IMG/VR virus record: IMGVR_UViG_3300042400_000575 | Span: 1-42,888 of that record | From: a virus | Direction: 5' to 3' (one strand) | DNA length: 42,888 nt | In this document: positions 25,058 to 32,609 of the stretch, one piece after another | Numbering within the stretch: position 1 is the stretch's first letter | Layout: every line of letters starts with the position of its first letter | Translations under genes and position numbers: made by a program | Notes under the pieces: generated by a model | What the model was told of the DNA's origin: nothing | Databases searched by the model: none | Seen by the model: only the letters and a program-made list of their open reading frames with translations

Positions 25058-25908
25058 GTGTATTTGAAAAGATAAATGAGATTGAAATTAAACCTCATGG
25101 TGCAGAATATGCTAACTATGAAGGTATGGTAATTAGTCCTAGTGGATTGCGTAATCTATATGATAATCCAATGATGTGGAAGAAGAATGTTATTGATAAA
25201 GAAAAGACATTCTTTGGTAATGCTAATACTGTATTTGGAACCCTTGTCCACTTATATGCCCAACTTTACTATGAAGGAAAGTTAAATAAAGACATGAGTA
25301 TGCCTAAGGATTACATAGAGGCATCTCTAAGGAACGAAAAAGATGTTTCCATATCAGACATCGACTTAGACTATTTACAGCTTGTATGCTCTGTATTTAG
25401 ACAAGAGTATTTAGAATTGAATCCAACTCCTGATGAAATAGAAGGATATATTGAATACGATATTAGCAATGATATTAAGATTGCTGGTAGTTATGACGCT
25501 TTAGTTAAAAACAAAGATGGTACTTATACTGTGATTGACTATAAAACATCCAATAGGAGTGTGACTGATATTAATGCTTATGCTTTACAAATGAGTGTGT
25601 ATGCTACGTTGTTACAGATTAATCGTGGCATAGTTGTATCCACTATAAGAGCTGTTGTTATTGTAAAAAATAAAGCTCCTAAGGTTATTGTACTAGAAGC
25701 TAAACCAAACATTAAGTTTGCTAATAGGTCAATCAGTCTAGCTATTAAGAAAATTGAAATAGCTACACAGCATCCTGAGATTATTGATATGCTATTTACA
25801 GAGAATCCATTTAGCTTTACTTGTGAAAGTAAGATTATCGAAGAGACTACTGTTCTTGATAATAATGCTTTGACATTGAGCAGAGTTAAAAAAGATATTT
25901 TTGGGTAG
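25054..25908 (+). CDS. RecB/Cas4-like PD-(D/E)XK exonuclease
   Basis: 284 aa. Motifs in order: FGTLVH with His66, IAGSYDALV with Asp148, VIDYKTS with Asp162 and Lys164, and QMSVY (Gln179, Tyr183), the full set for RecB-family nucleases of the lambda-exonuclease/Cas4 type. No Cys cluster for an iron-sulphur centre is seen. With the Sak4-like ATPase (30151) and the SSB-like protein (30847), it would form a recombination and end-processing set. ATGA overlap with the previous gene. Confidence 0.85.
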   Translation: MSVFEKINEIEIKPHGAEYANYEGMVISPSGLRNLYDNPMMWKKNVIDKEKTFFGNANTVFGTLVHLYAQLYYEGKLNKDMSMPKDYIEASLRNEKDVSISDIDLDYLQLVCSVFRQEYLELNPTPDEIEGYIEYDISNDIKIAGSYDALVKNKDGTYTVIDYKTSNRSVTDINAYALQMSVYATLLQINRGIVVSTIRAVVIVKNKAPKVIVLEAKPNIKFANRSISLAIKKIEIATQHPEIIDMLFTENPFSFTCESKIIEETTVLDNNALTLSRVKKDIFG

Positions 25909-26087
25909 CCTCTATAGTATATAGAAAAAAGAAGGAAAGGAAAGGAAAGGAAGGAGAGAGTAAGAAAGGAAGTAAAAGTAAGAGTACTCCCAAAAGTACT
26001 TGTAAAAATACTTTCAACATATATAATACTTTATATTTATTTTATATTTATAATGATATAATACATAAACCAATAGGGAGAAAAGCA
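25909..26087 (+). other. Gap with a purine tract and AT-rich promoter
   Basis: 25923-25960 is 38 bases of pure A/G with repeated GGAAA units, continuing to about 25985 with only isolated T. Then two agtact boxes, then TTTATATTTAT repeated, then an extended -10 at 26054. No reading frame. The purine strand is the mRNA-like strand. Confidence 0.6.
26054..26062 (+). promoter_or_regulatory. Extended -10 (TGATATAAT)
   Basis: Perfect TGnTATAAT in a very AT-rich stretch, predicting a start about 20 bases before the GTG at 26088. Identical to the elements upstream of the tail tube and scaffold genes. Confidence 0.6.
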
Positions 26088-26243
26088 GTGAAAGATAAAT
26101 CAAGTAAAGCAGTAACGTTTACTCTTAATGATGAAATACTTTTTATGCTCAAACAATTGGCTGAAAAAAACTCAAACTCTATGAGTTATGAGGTAAGAAG
26201 GTTGGTAAAAGATGAGTACGAAAGAGCAAAGGTTAAGTCATAA
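26088..26243 (+). CDS. Ribbon-helix-helix DNA-binding protein
   Basis: 51 aa with GTG start at 26088 (GGGAGA upstream). AVTFTLNDEILFMLKQLAEK then MSYEVRRLVKDEYER: one strand followed by two helices, the Arc/CopG fold, with the strand residues VTFT positioned to read DNA. First gene after its own strong promoter, overlapping the next gene by 32 bases; autoregulation is likely. It is the only clear transcription regulator in the window. Confidence 0.7.
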   Translation: MKDKSSKAVTFTLNDEILFMLKQLAEKNSNSMSYEVRRLVKDEYERAKVKS

Positions 26244-26631
26244 ATTGTATAACCAATACATGACGATATTAGAGGAATTTAAACCTCCTAAAAAAATTAA
26301 TAGTGATAAGTATTACGAAGTTGATGACTACTATGGTGTTGGATTTATGAAAGAAAAGAAAAGCAATAAATACAATGTTAAGTTGCTTTATGACTACCAT
26401 GATGGAAATTCTAAAGTAGGAAGCTCATTGCTGTTGGATACATTGGATGAAGCTATTGAAATTGTAAGAATAATGGAGGAGTTCGCAGTGGATAAATCTA
26501 CTAAGAAAAAAGCTAAGTTTGACTTCAGTAATGTTAAAGATTATAAATCATCTCATATTGAACCAATTAGTATTGAGGATGAAGAGAAAGCTAGAAAAAT
26601 AGCATCAATCAAAAAAGAAGTATTTTATTAA
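26212..26631 (+). CDS. Lys-rich protein, unknown
   Basis: 139 aa, MSTKEQRLSHKLYNQYMTIL. Basic and helical, with a YYEVDDYYGVGFMKEKKS strand region and a basic C terminus (STKKKAKFDF). Co-transcribed with the ribbon-helix-helix gene. No family recognised. Confidence 0.6.
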   Translation: MSTKEQRLSHKLYNQYMTILEEFKPPKKINSDKYYEVDDYYGVGFMKEKKSNKYNVKLLYDYHDGNSKVGSSLLLDTLDEAIEIVRIMEEFAVDKSTKKKAKFDFSNVKDYKSSHIEPISIEDEEKARKIASIKKEVFY

Positions 26632-26643
26632 AAGGAGTGTTGC

Positions 26644-26820
26644 ATGGATGAGTTTAATCACTCGATAAATCAGTATATAAATACTATGATAGAAAACATG
26701 ATGGTTACTATAAAAGAGCATATTGATGAAAAGCTAGAAATGGATGGACTTACTGATGTCGAAAAAGAGTTGCAAGAAATTGACATTAAAATAAGATACC
26801 TAAAGTCACTGCTTGATTAG
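26644..26820 (+). CDS. Small coiled-coil protein, unknown
   Basis: 58 aa, AAAAGGAGTGTTGC before the ATG at 26644. Reads MDEFNHSINQYINTMIENMM, then VEKELQEIDIKIRYLKSLLD, a probable coiled coil. Short but with an excellent ribosome site. Confidence 0.6.
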   Translation: MDEFNHSINQYINTMIENMMVTIKEHIDEKLEMDGLTDVEKELQEIDIKIRYLKSLLD

Positions 26821-26961
26821 TTAATAATATGTACTTATATGGTTAGTATGGTCTGAGCAGTCGTCCTTAAAGCTTTGTGGATGTTTTTAGCTAAAGCATA
26901 AAAACGATCCAGTCGCTTACGTAGACTACTCATACAAAAACAGAATGGAGGAGGAAGAGAG
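26821..26961 (+). ncRNA. Structured leader or small RNA between genes
   Basis: 141 bases without a frame. GGAT-GTTTTTA (26879-26889) pairs with TAAAAAC-g-ATCC (26899-26910), an 11-bp stem with one bulged G and a nine-base loop. Around it GAGCAGTC (26855-26862) can pair with GACTACTC (26924-26931) with a single mismatch. No U tract follows, so not a simple terminator. The structure ends some 30 bases before the GGAGGAGGAAG ribosome site of the next gene. Confidence 0.45.
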
Positions 26962-27192
26962 ATGAGCAAGACATTCTTTTGTGTTCACTTAAATTATGAA
27001 GATGAGATTAGAGTTACAGCAGTAAAAGATGGATTGCTGATTCATGATGAAAGATTACGTGATGATGAAGCCAATGAAGCTATTGTAGACTTTATAGAGT
27101 TGGTTGCAGGAGACGAGAGAGATGTTATGAAAAAGACACTAGCTAGTCTCTATGAGAATTTTGAAGTTAAAAGTATTGGAGTAGAGATTTAA
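26962..27192 (+). CDS. Small acidic protein, unknown
   Basis: 76 aa, GGAGGAGGAAGAGAG before the ATG at 26962, the strongest ribosome site in the region. MSKTFFCVHLNYEDEIRVTA, then DDEANEAIVDFIELVAGDERD; acidic, alpha/beta. Preceded by the structured RNA segment, which may control it. Confidence 0.6.
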   Translation: MSKTFFCVHLNYEDEIRVTAVKDGLLIHDERLRDDEANEAIVDFIELVAGDERDVMKKTLASLYENFEVKSIGVEI

Positions 27193-27201
27193 ACTAAAGC
27201 A

Positions 27202-27210
27202 TGGTATAAT
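27202..27210 (+). promoter_or_regulatory. Extended -10 (TGGTATAAT) for the HNH gene at 27299
   Basis: TGGTATAAT ten bases after the previous stop; the RNA would start near 27216 and include the whole pseudoknot-capable leader. Confidence 0.55.
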
Positions 27211-27231
27211 GTCCTATGTAGAAAGTTTATC

Positions 27232-27296
27232 TGAGAGGTTGTCTACAGCCTCCTCAGCTTCAACCTCTCATATAAATTTATAAGTCTGAGGAGGCT
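27232..27296 (+). promoter_or_regulatory. Pseudoknot-capable leader that masks the ribosome binding site
   Basis: Stem 1: TGAGAGGTTG (27232-27241) with CAACCTCTCA (27261-27270), 10 bp perfect. The loop of stem 1 holds AGCCTCCTCAG (27247-27257), the exact complement of CTGAGGAGGCT (27286-27296), which contains the AGGAGG ribosome site of the ATG at 27299. Order S1a-S2a-S1b-S2b is that of an H-type pseudoknot, with loops of 5, 3 and 15 bases. Either way the ribosome site can be closed. Confidence 0.8.
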
Positions 27297-27298
27297 TT

Positions 27299-27979
27299 AT
27301 GTTAGAAAAATCACAAGTACCAGTTCCATTGTTATTAGAAGATATAGGAATGTATTATCCAACTGCTAATGCTGTAAAAAAGCGAAGATATGGAATTTAT
27401 AAATGCTATTGTGGAAAAGAGTTTAGAGCAATGGCTCAAAGTATTAAGAGCGGAAATACAATAAGTTGTGGATGCTATCACATAGAGCAAGCGTCACAAC
27501 AGCTTACAAGTCATGGAATGTCTGGAACTAGATTATATAAGATATACAGAGGGATGAAGGATAGGGTATTGAATATAAAATGTTCTGCATTTGAACATTA
27601 CGGTGGAAGAGGAATAAAAATATGTTCTGAATGGGAAGGTGAGTTTGTTAAATTTTATGATTGGGCTATCGCTAATGGATATGATGACGACTTGACTATA
27701 GATAGAATAAATAATGATGGCAATTATGAGCCTTCAAATTGCAGATGGGTAAGCATGACTGTTCAAAATAGAAATACAAGCCTATTGTATTCACATAATA
27801 CAAGTGGCTATAGAGGAGTGTGTTTTGATAAAAGACGCTGTAGATATATATCATCAATAGGTATTGGTGGTAAGAGAATTAGACTTGGAATGTTTGATAC
27901 AGCTATTGATGCTGCTAAAAAATATGATTCTTATGTTCTTGAGAATAATCTTGAACATACAATTAATGGAGTAATATGA
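27299..27979 (+). CDS. Free-standing HNH endonuclease with AP2 domain
   Basis: 226 aa. N-terminal Cys-rich motif (YKCYCGKEF...TISCGC), linker SHGMSGTRLYKIYRGMKDR, then the HNH-type core YGGRGIKICSEW...LTIDRINNDGNYEPSNCRWVSM at about residues 100-155, and a C-terminal AP2 DNA-binding domain (NTSGYRGVCFDKRR...LGMFDTAIDAAKKYD). This is the common phage homing endonuclease layout. Not inside an intron: the flanking genes are complete. Its end overlaps the start of the primase gene (ATGATG). Own promoter and a masked ribosome site suggest tightly limited expression. Confidence 0.88.
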   Translation: MLEKSQVPVPLLLEDIGMYYPTANAVKKRRYGIYKCYCGKEFRAMAQSIKSGNTISCGCYHIEQASQQLTSHGMSGTRLYKIYRGMKDRVLNIKCSAFEHYGGRGIKICSEWEGEFVKFYDWAIANGYDDDLTIDRINNDGNYEPSNCRWVSMTVQNRNTSLLYSHNTSGYRGVCFDKRRCRYISSIGIGGKRIRLGMFDTAIDAAKKYDSYVLENNLEHTINGVI

Positions 27980-30096
27980 TGTTAGATAAGATGGTTTCGG
28001 TTTTAGCTGGCAAAGATGCCAATAGCGATTTAGCCCACTATATGAGGGTACTTAGTTTATTCGGCGTGGCTGTTATAGCAAATAATGTTCGCAGCAAGGT
28101 TCAGTGTCCTACAGACTTTAGTACAGTACCAGCTAATGTGTATGGTATTGCTATTGCAGGAAGTGGATTAAGCAAGAGTAGAAGCTTACGATACATAGAA
28201 GAGTTATTCATTAAAGATGCTCTAATTGAAATCAAAGCTATTGCTGAACAGAAGATGGAAGATATTGACCCATTTGATATGGAAGGTATTGCCAAGCTTA
28301 TCAAGGAAGGGGTAACTATTAGTCCTATCTATAAGAGTGCTACAGACAGTGCTATTAGTGCTATACGCTCCATGATGGATACTATGGATATTTATTCAGT
28401 AAACATTGCATTAGATGAAATGGGTTCAGTATTAGCTAAAGAGTACGATATGTTAAGTGATACATTGCTTAATGCATTCGATCATGGAGTTATCAAACCT
28501 AACCTAAGACGTACTACGGGAGTCAAGGGAGCTACTAAACCAGTTCCTCATAATATGATGATGTTTGGAAGTCCTACATTAATCTTTGAAGGTAAAGCAG
28601 AGACAGAAAAGCTATTCTTTGATTTACTAGGTGCTGGTATGGCTAGACGTAACTTATTTGCTATGGTTACAAGCCATGTAAATCACTATACTCTTGTTAA
28701 CGAAGGTGCTACAGCGATAGCTATCAATGAGATTAGTGCTTGTATGACTTACATTGCAACCAACTATCATAATAGAGTCTTGGAGCTTGATGATGAAGCT
28801 AAGAGGCTTTATATTGAGTCAGAGATTAAAGGCAAAGAAGACAGCGAGCTAGTATCTAAATATAAACCACTAAACATGGTATATACTCAGAATAAGCATT
28901 GGTTGGCATTGAAGATTAGTGCATTGATTGCAATGATGGATATGAAACAGCAAGTAGAAGCTAAACACTTTAATGAAGCTATGGCTATTGTTGAAGAGAG
29001 TTTTGAAAGCTTGAAGCTAATTAATTCAAGACCTGAGAAGTATGAACTTATTGTTGATTGGTTGTGTGAAAGCAATGGTGAAGAGAGTGAATATACATTA
29101 ACACAAGAATTACCATTCTATGCAGATATTAAATCCAAGAAAGCCTTTTGGGAATTAGCTAAAGGTTATGCTTATCAGAACAATATTACTTTACAGATTG
29201 AAGACAGGCAGAACATTACGTTTTATCAAGCTAGAGGAAAGACTGCAACAGACTTAACTGAACCATTGATATTCAGTTATTCAGCAGATATGACAACTGG
29301 ATATACACCTAATGAAATTGGTACTTGGACTGATATGCATAAGGTTACTCAGTCAGATGGGTTGTGTTATTCAGCACATAGATTCAAGAATGGGTATAGA
29401 AATAAAGATAATGTAATTACATCATTTTCATTGCTTATGCTTGACGTTGATGGTGGAACCACATTGGATATGGCTAAAATCATTTTGAGCGACTATACAT
29501 ACCTTATTTCAACTACTAGGAACCATCAGAAAGAAAAGAATGGTATTGTCTGTGATAGATTCAGAATTATCATGCCTATGGAATATACGCTTGACTTGAC
29601 AGTGGAGCAATATAGTAACTTTATGAAGAATATCATGGAGGATTTGCCTATTGAGCTAGATAGACAATGCACTGATGCTAGTAGATTCTTTTATGGAGCT
29701 AGTGGTGAGTATTGGTATAACGAAGGGATACTGATTAACTGTGATAAGTACGTATCAAACACTGGCGAGAGTGAAACTTATAGAAAAGCTGGGTCTAATC
29801 TATCCAAGAAGAATATTGGTGGTATCAGTCAGTATATCATTCGTAATCAACATGGAGGAAGAAACAGTGCATTGATTAAGTTAGCCCTATTGCTTATGGA
29901 TACAGGCTATACACATGATGAAGCCAAAGATGAAATACTCAGGGTCAACAAGCAGTTCGACAATCCTCTTACTACTAGAGAGCTTGAAAAGACTATATTT
30001 AAAACCATAGAAAGGAAAGAAGAAAAAGAAGTCGATGACTATTCAGATGATGAATATGTCGAAGAAGGCGATCCTTTTGCTGAGACATATGATTAA
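27976..30096 (+). CDS. Primase/ATPase fusion (DUF3987-like plus primase-like)
   Basis: 706 aa. The N-terminal half is a P-loop ATPase of the DUF3987/helicase type with a deviant Walker A (A61-G-S-G-L-S-K-S68) and IALDEMGS as the likely Walker B. The C-terminal half resembles archaeo-eukaryotic-type primases: LMLDVDGG (about 485-493) with the catalytic D-x-D, STTRNHQ, DRFRIIMPM, then DRQCTDASRFFYG (about 574-586), followed by a basic helical region and an acidic tail. It would prime and unwind DNA at the phage fork. No DNA polymerase is encoded in the window, so it presumably works with the host replisome. GGAG before the ATG pair at 27976. Confidence 0.75.
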   Translation: MMLDKMVSVLAGKDANSDLAHYMRVLSLFGVAVIANNVRSKVQCPTDFSTVPANVYGIAIAGSGLSKSRSLRYIEELFIKDALIEIKAIAEQKMEDIDPFDMEGIAKLIKEGVTISPIYKSATDSAISAIRSMMDTMDIYSVNIALDEMGSVLAKEYDMLSDTLLNAFDHGVIKPNLRRTTGVKGATKPVPHNMMMFGSPTLIFEGKAETEKLFFDLLGAGMARRNLFAMVTSHVNHYTLVNEGATAIAINEISACMTYIATNYHNRVLELDDEAKRLYIESEIKGKEDSELVSKYKPLNMVYTQNKHWLALKISALIAMMDMKQQVEAKHFNEAMAIVEESFESLKLINSRPEKYELIVDWLCESNGEESEYTLTQELPFYADIKSKKAFWELAKGYAYQNNITLQIEDRQNITFYQARGKTATDLTEPLIFSYSADMTTGYTPNEIGTWTDMHKVTQSDGLCYSAHRFKNGYRNKDNVITSFSLLMLDVDGGTTLDMAKIILSDYTYLISTTRNHQKEKNGIVCDRFRIIMPMEYTLDLTVEQYSNFMKNIMEDLPIELDRQCTDASRFFYGASGEYWYNEGILINCDKYVSNTGESETYRKAGSNLSKKNIGGISQYIIRNQHGGRNSALIKLALLLMDTGYTHDEAKDEILRVNKQFDNPLTTRELEKTIFKTIERKEEKEVDDYSDDEYVEEGDPFAETYD

Positions 30097-30116
30097 GATA
30101 TGTTAAAGCATTATAC

Positions 30117-30125
30117 TGTTACAAT
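30117..30125 (+). promoter_or_regulatory. Extended -10 (TGTTACAAT)
   Basis: TGnTACAAT (one mismatch), 26 bases before the ATG at 30151; gives the recombination genes their own promoter. No clear -35. Confidence 0.45.
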
Positions 30126-30150
30126 ATTTTAAATAATAAGGAGATGTATT

Positions 30151-30837
30151 ATGAGTGACTTTGAAATTAAGAATACTTCAGAAGCGCATACGGATGGTAT
30201 CAAGGTACTACTTTTCGCAGAATCTGGAGTCGGGAAGACTACACAGCTTGGAACATTAGTTGGTAAAACACTTGTATTGAGCGCAGAAGGTGGACTACTA
30301 GTCCTAAAGGATAAGAAGATTGATGTTATTGATATTCTTGATATTGCTACACTTGGAAAAGCATATTTAGCTATCAGGGATGGTAAGTTAAAGTATGACA
30401 ATATTTGTATCGACTCATTGACTGAGATTGGTGAGATGATTGTATCTGAGCTAGAAGACGATGAGTACTTTGGTAATCCATCTAATACTTTCCCTAAGTG
30501 GCAAGAGTACACTAAAAAGATGATTAAGATGGTAAAGATGTTTCGTGATTTAAAGGGCGTAAACATTATCTTTTCAGCTTTACGAGAATCAGCAGAAGCA
30601 AATGGTTCTGTTACATATATGCCACAGATACCTGCTAAGAAGGCACAGAGCAAGCTAGTAAGTTTGTTTGATGAAGTGTACTATATGAACGTAAATAATG
30701 ATGGAGAGCGTGTATTGCATACTAACTCAACTTCAACTTATGTAGGTAAAACAAGAGCTGGTATTCCAACAGGTCAAGTCATTTCCGATACAGTAAATAT
30801 CGGTTCAATCTTAAAATCTATTACAACAAAAAAATAA
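30151..30837 (+). CDS. Sak4-like RecA-fold annealing ATPase
   Basis: 228 aa. Walker A AESGVGKTT (residues 23-31), Walker B NICIDSL near residue 92, then the KWQEYTKKMIKMVKMFRDLKGVNIIFSALRE region typical of phage nucleotide-binding proteins of the Sak4 group (AAA_24). Sak4 proteins promote single-strand annealing and are usually encoded next to an SSB, as here (30847). AAGGAGATGTATT before the ATG. Confidence 0.85.
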   Translation: MSDFEIKNTSEAHTDGIKVLLFAESGVGKTTQLGTLVGKTLVLSAEGGLLVLKDKKIDVIDILDIATLGKAYLAIRDGKLKYDNICIDSLTEIGEMIVSELEDDEYFGNPSNTFPKWQEYTKKMIKMVKMFRDLKGVNIIFSALRESAEANGSVTYMPQIPAKKAQSKLVSLFDEVYYMNVNNDGERVLHTNSTSTYVGKTRAGIPTGQVISDTVNIGSILKSITTKK

Positions 30838-30846
30838 GGAAATACA

Positions 30847-31572
30847 ATGTCAATTTTTAAACGTATCAATGAAGAAAAAATCGGAACTATGCAAGAGGAG
30901 ATGAAAGATTCATCAGGAATGAGTTTTATCAGTGAGGCTGGTGTATATGAGTTAGTTGTTAATCGTGCTTGGGGTATTCAGTCAGAAGGTGGAGCAATTG
31001 GTGTTCACGTAGAGTTTGAAGGCGAAGGCTTATGGAGTACAGACTTGTATGCAACCAACAGAGAGCAAGATACTTTCTATGTGGATAAGAAGACTGGTAA
31101 GAAGATGTCACTGCCTACATACATTACAGTTAAAAAGATGAACTACATTGCTACTTTGTCAGAGAACAATTCATTGGCTAACATCAAGTCTGAGTCACGT
31201 ATTGTTAAGACAAAAGAGTGGAAAGAAGTTGATGGTGAACGTAAGCAAGTTGAAGTAGAAAAAGAAGTTGACTTCATGGTTGATTGGCAAGGGAAGACCA
31301 TGAATGTAGCATTGCAACAGATTGAAGCTCTTGACAAAGATAAGAACCCAGTTAAGAACAAAGATGGAAATCAAGTGTATAACTTAGAGATTCTAAATGT
31401 ATTCAATGCTGATAAGCTATCTGCATCAGAAATGCTATCAGGAGCTACAGAGACTAAGGCTTATGACTCAGCTAAGGCTAGACTAGAAAAGAGTCCTGTG
31501 AAGAAAACTAAAGCTAAGCAAGGTACTACAAATGCAACAACAGCAACCAAGAAAGTTAACCCTTTCGCTTGA
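30847..31572 (+). CDS. SSB-like protein partner of Sak4
   Basis: 241 aa. Mostly beta in the first 120 residues (SGMSFISEAGVYELVVNRAWGIQSEGG...), a charged linker (KTKEWKEVDGERKQVEVEKE), then QIEALDKDKNPVKNKDGNQVYNLEILNVF, and a basic low-complexity tail ending KKVNPFA. Layout and position fit the phage SSB family (DUF669/DUF2815-like) paired with Sak4. AAGGAAATACA before the ATG. The basic tail, unlike the acidic tip of bacterial SSBs, is notable. Confidence 0.75.
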   Translation: MSIFKRINEEKIGTMQEEMKDSSGMSFISEAGVYELVVNRAWGIQSEGGAIGVHVEFEGEGLWSTDLYATNREQDTFYVDKKTGKKMSLPTYITVKKMNYIATLSENNSLANIKSESRIVKTKEWKEVDGERKQVEVEKEVDFMVDWQGKTMNVALQQIEALDKDKNPVKNKDGNQVYNLEILNVFNADKLSASEMLSGATETKAYDSAKARLEKSPVKKTKAKQGTTNATTATKKVNPFA

Positions 31573-31801
31573 TATAAAAACTGAGTTCCCAAAGCTAACA
31601 GCCAGTAATTCATTTACTGCTGGAGGCATGATCTTTTATTATAAGAAAGATACTGTAGTTTATGGTTGTTGGGAATACAAGTCTGGATATAAGATAGCAT
31701 CTTTCATAAGTAAAGATGTTGCTAAAGAATGGATAGAAAGAAATATTGAAAGGATAAAGGTGAGATTGAATGAAGAAAGAGCGAAAAGACACAACTGTTA
31801 A
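31532..31801 (+). CDS. Small protein, unknown
   Basis: 89 aa if started at 31532, overlapping the SSB-like gene by 41 bases (AAGG eight bases upstream). A downstream ATG at 31628 has GGAGG only two bases away and is less likely. AGGMIFYYKKDTVVYGCWEY then ASFISKDVAKEWIERNIERI. No family recognised; start uncertain. Confidence 0.55.
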   Translation: MQQQQPRKLTLSLDIKTEFPKLTASNSFTAGGMIFYYKKDTVVYGCWEYKSGYKIASFISKDVAKEWIERNIERIKVRLNEERAKRHNC

Positions 31802-31940
31802 CATCAGTGATGTTACTAGTTATAACATGAAGATTCTTTGTGCCGTAAGAGGCATCCAACAGAAAGAGTTTGTAGATATGATGGTTAGAAAAGAGATGGA
31901 GAAACAAGGGCTAAAGTATGCAGTGGTTATACCAGAATAA
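31770..31940 (+). CDS. Small basic protein, possible ribbon-helix-helix
   Basis: 56 aa, AAGGTGAGATTGA before the ATG at 31770. KERKDTTVNISDVTSYNMKI then GIQQKEFVDMMVRKEMEKQG: a strand followed by two helices, faintly like Arc/CopG proteins. Overlaps the genes on both sides. Weak family support. Confidence 0.5.
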   Translation: MKKERKDTTVNISDVTSYNMKILCAVRGIQQKEFVDMMVRKEMEKQGLKYAVVIPE

Positions 31941-32319
31941 CATAGTTGATAGTCTACCAGAAGGAGCTATTGGCTTTGTATATATTATTCACTACAAAGA
32001 TGGAAGAGCTTATGTTGGCAAGAAGCTAGCTGTATCTACAACACGTTTAAAGCCACTTAAAACTCAAAGAAAGAATGCAGTAAGGACAAAAGTTGCTGAG
32101 AACAAATGGAAGTCTTATACAGGCTCTAGTAAGCTTACAGAAGGACTAGAGATTGAGACAAAAGAAATACTAGCTTGGTGCAGCAACCAAAGGACTATGA
32201 CTTATCTTGAAAATAAGTATCTGTTTGGATACGGTGTGCTTGAGTCATGTGCTTACCTGAATGAAAATATCGGGGGGAAGTTTTGGTCTAATTGCCTAGA
32301 TGGGCTTATCTTGCAGTAA
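31918..32319 (+). CDS. GIY-YIG-type nuclease
   Basis: 133 aa. GFVYIIHYKDGRAYVGKK is the GIY-YIG signature (variant F-V-Y...Y-V-G), followed by NKWKSYTGSSKLTEGLEIETKEILAWC and MTYLENKYLFGYGVLESC with the conserved Glu, then a YLNENIGGKFW end. This matches a family of putative phage nucleases. It may act in recombination or host DNA breakdown, or be mobile itself. Overlaps the previous gene by 23 bases. Confidence 0.75.
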   Translation: MQWLYQNNIVDSLPEGAIGFVYIIHYKDGRAYVGKKLAVSTTRLKPLKTQRKNAVRTKVAENKWKSYTGSSKLTEGLEIETKEILAWCSNQRTMTYLENKYLFGYGVLESCAYLNENIGGKFWSNCLDGLILQ

Positions 32320-32336
32320 CAATAAAAGGAAACATA

Positions 32337-32609
32337 ATGAATATATTTAAAGACACTGTAATCGTAATGCTCATATCATTCTCTGTATATGCAGTATACC
32401 ATGAGAATGAATTAGAGAAGGAATATCTTAAAGAAGTAGCATCACTAGAAGCTCAAATGGCTGTATGTGAAGCAGAGTATAATGATAGTGACGAGATCAT
32501 AGCTCATCAGCAACTTGTCATTAAGATTATGGAAGATGGTGCTTCACTTAAAGAAGCTAATATTATTATTGATGCTGCTGAGGATAACAATGTATCCCCA
32601 AAGTTTTAG
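32337..32609 (+). CDS. Membrane-anchored N-terminal part of a frameshifted transglycosylase
   Basis: 90 aa from the ATG at 32337 (AAAAGGAAACATA upstream). Residues 1-20 form a membrane anchor (KDTVIVMLISFSVYAVYH), followed by a coiled coil, then ANIIIDAAEDNNVSPKF and stop. The last 17 residues are the start of a lytic transglycosylase domain (IIxAAxxxxVxP), whose next segment, KVLASICKSES, is in the -1 frame directly after a CCCAAAG heptamer. A full product of about 183 aa needs that shift. Confidence 0.7.
   Translation: MNIFKDTVIVMLISFSVYAVYHENELEKEYLKEVASLEAQMAVCEAEYNDSDEIIAHQQLVIKIMEDGASLKEANIIIDAAEDNNVSPKF
32597..32603 (+). promoter_or_regulatory. Possible -1 frameshift site (CCCAAAG)
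   Basis: In frame the codons are TCC CCA AAG, giving X XXY YYZ = CCCAAAG two codons before the stop. The downstream AGTCA/TGACT stem begins about 18 bases later, further than usual. A one-base deletion in the C or A run (decay or sequencing error) would look the same. Confidence 0.5.
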
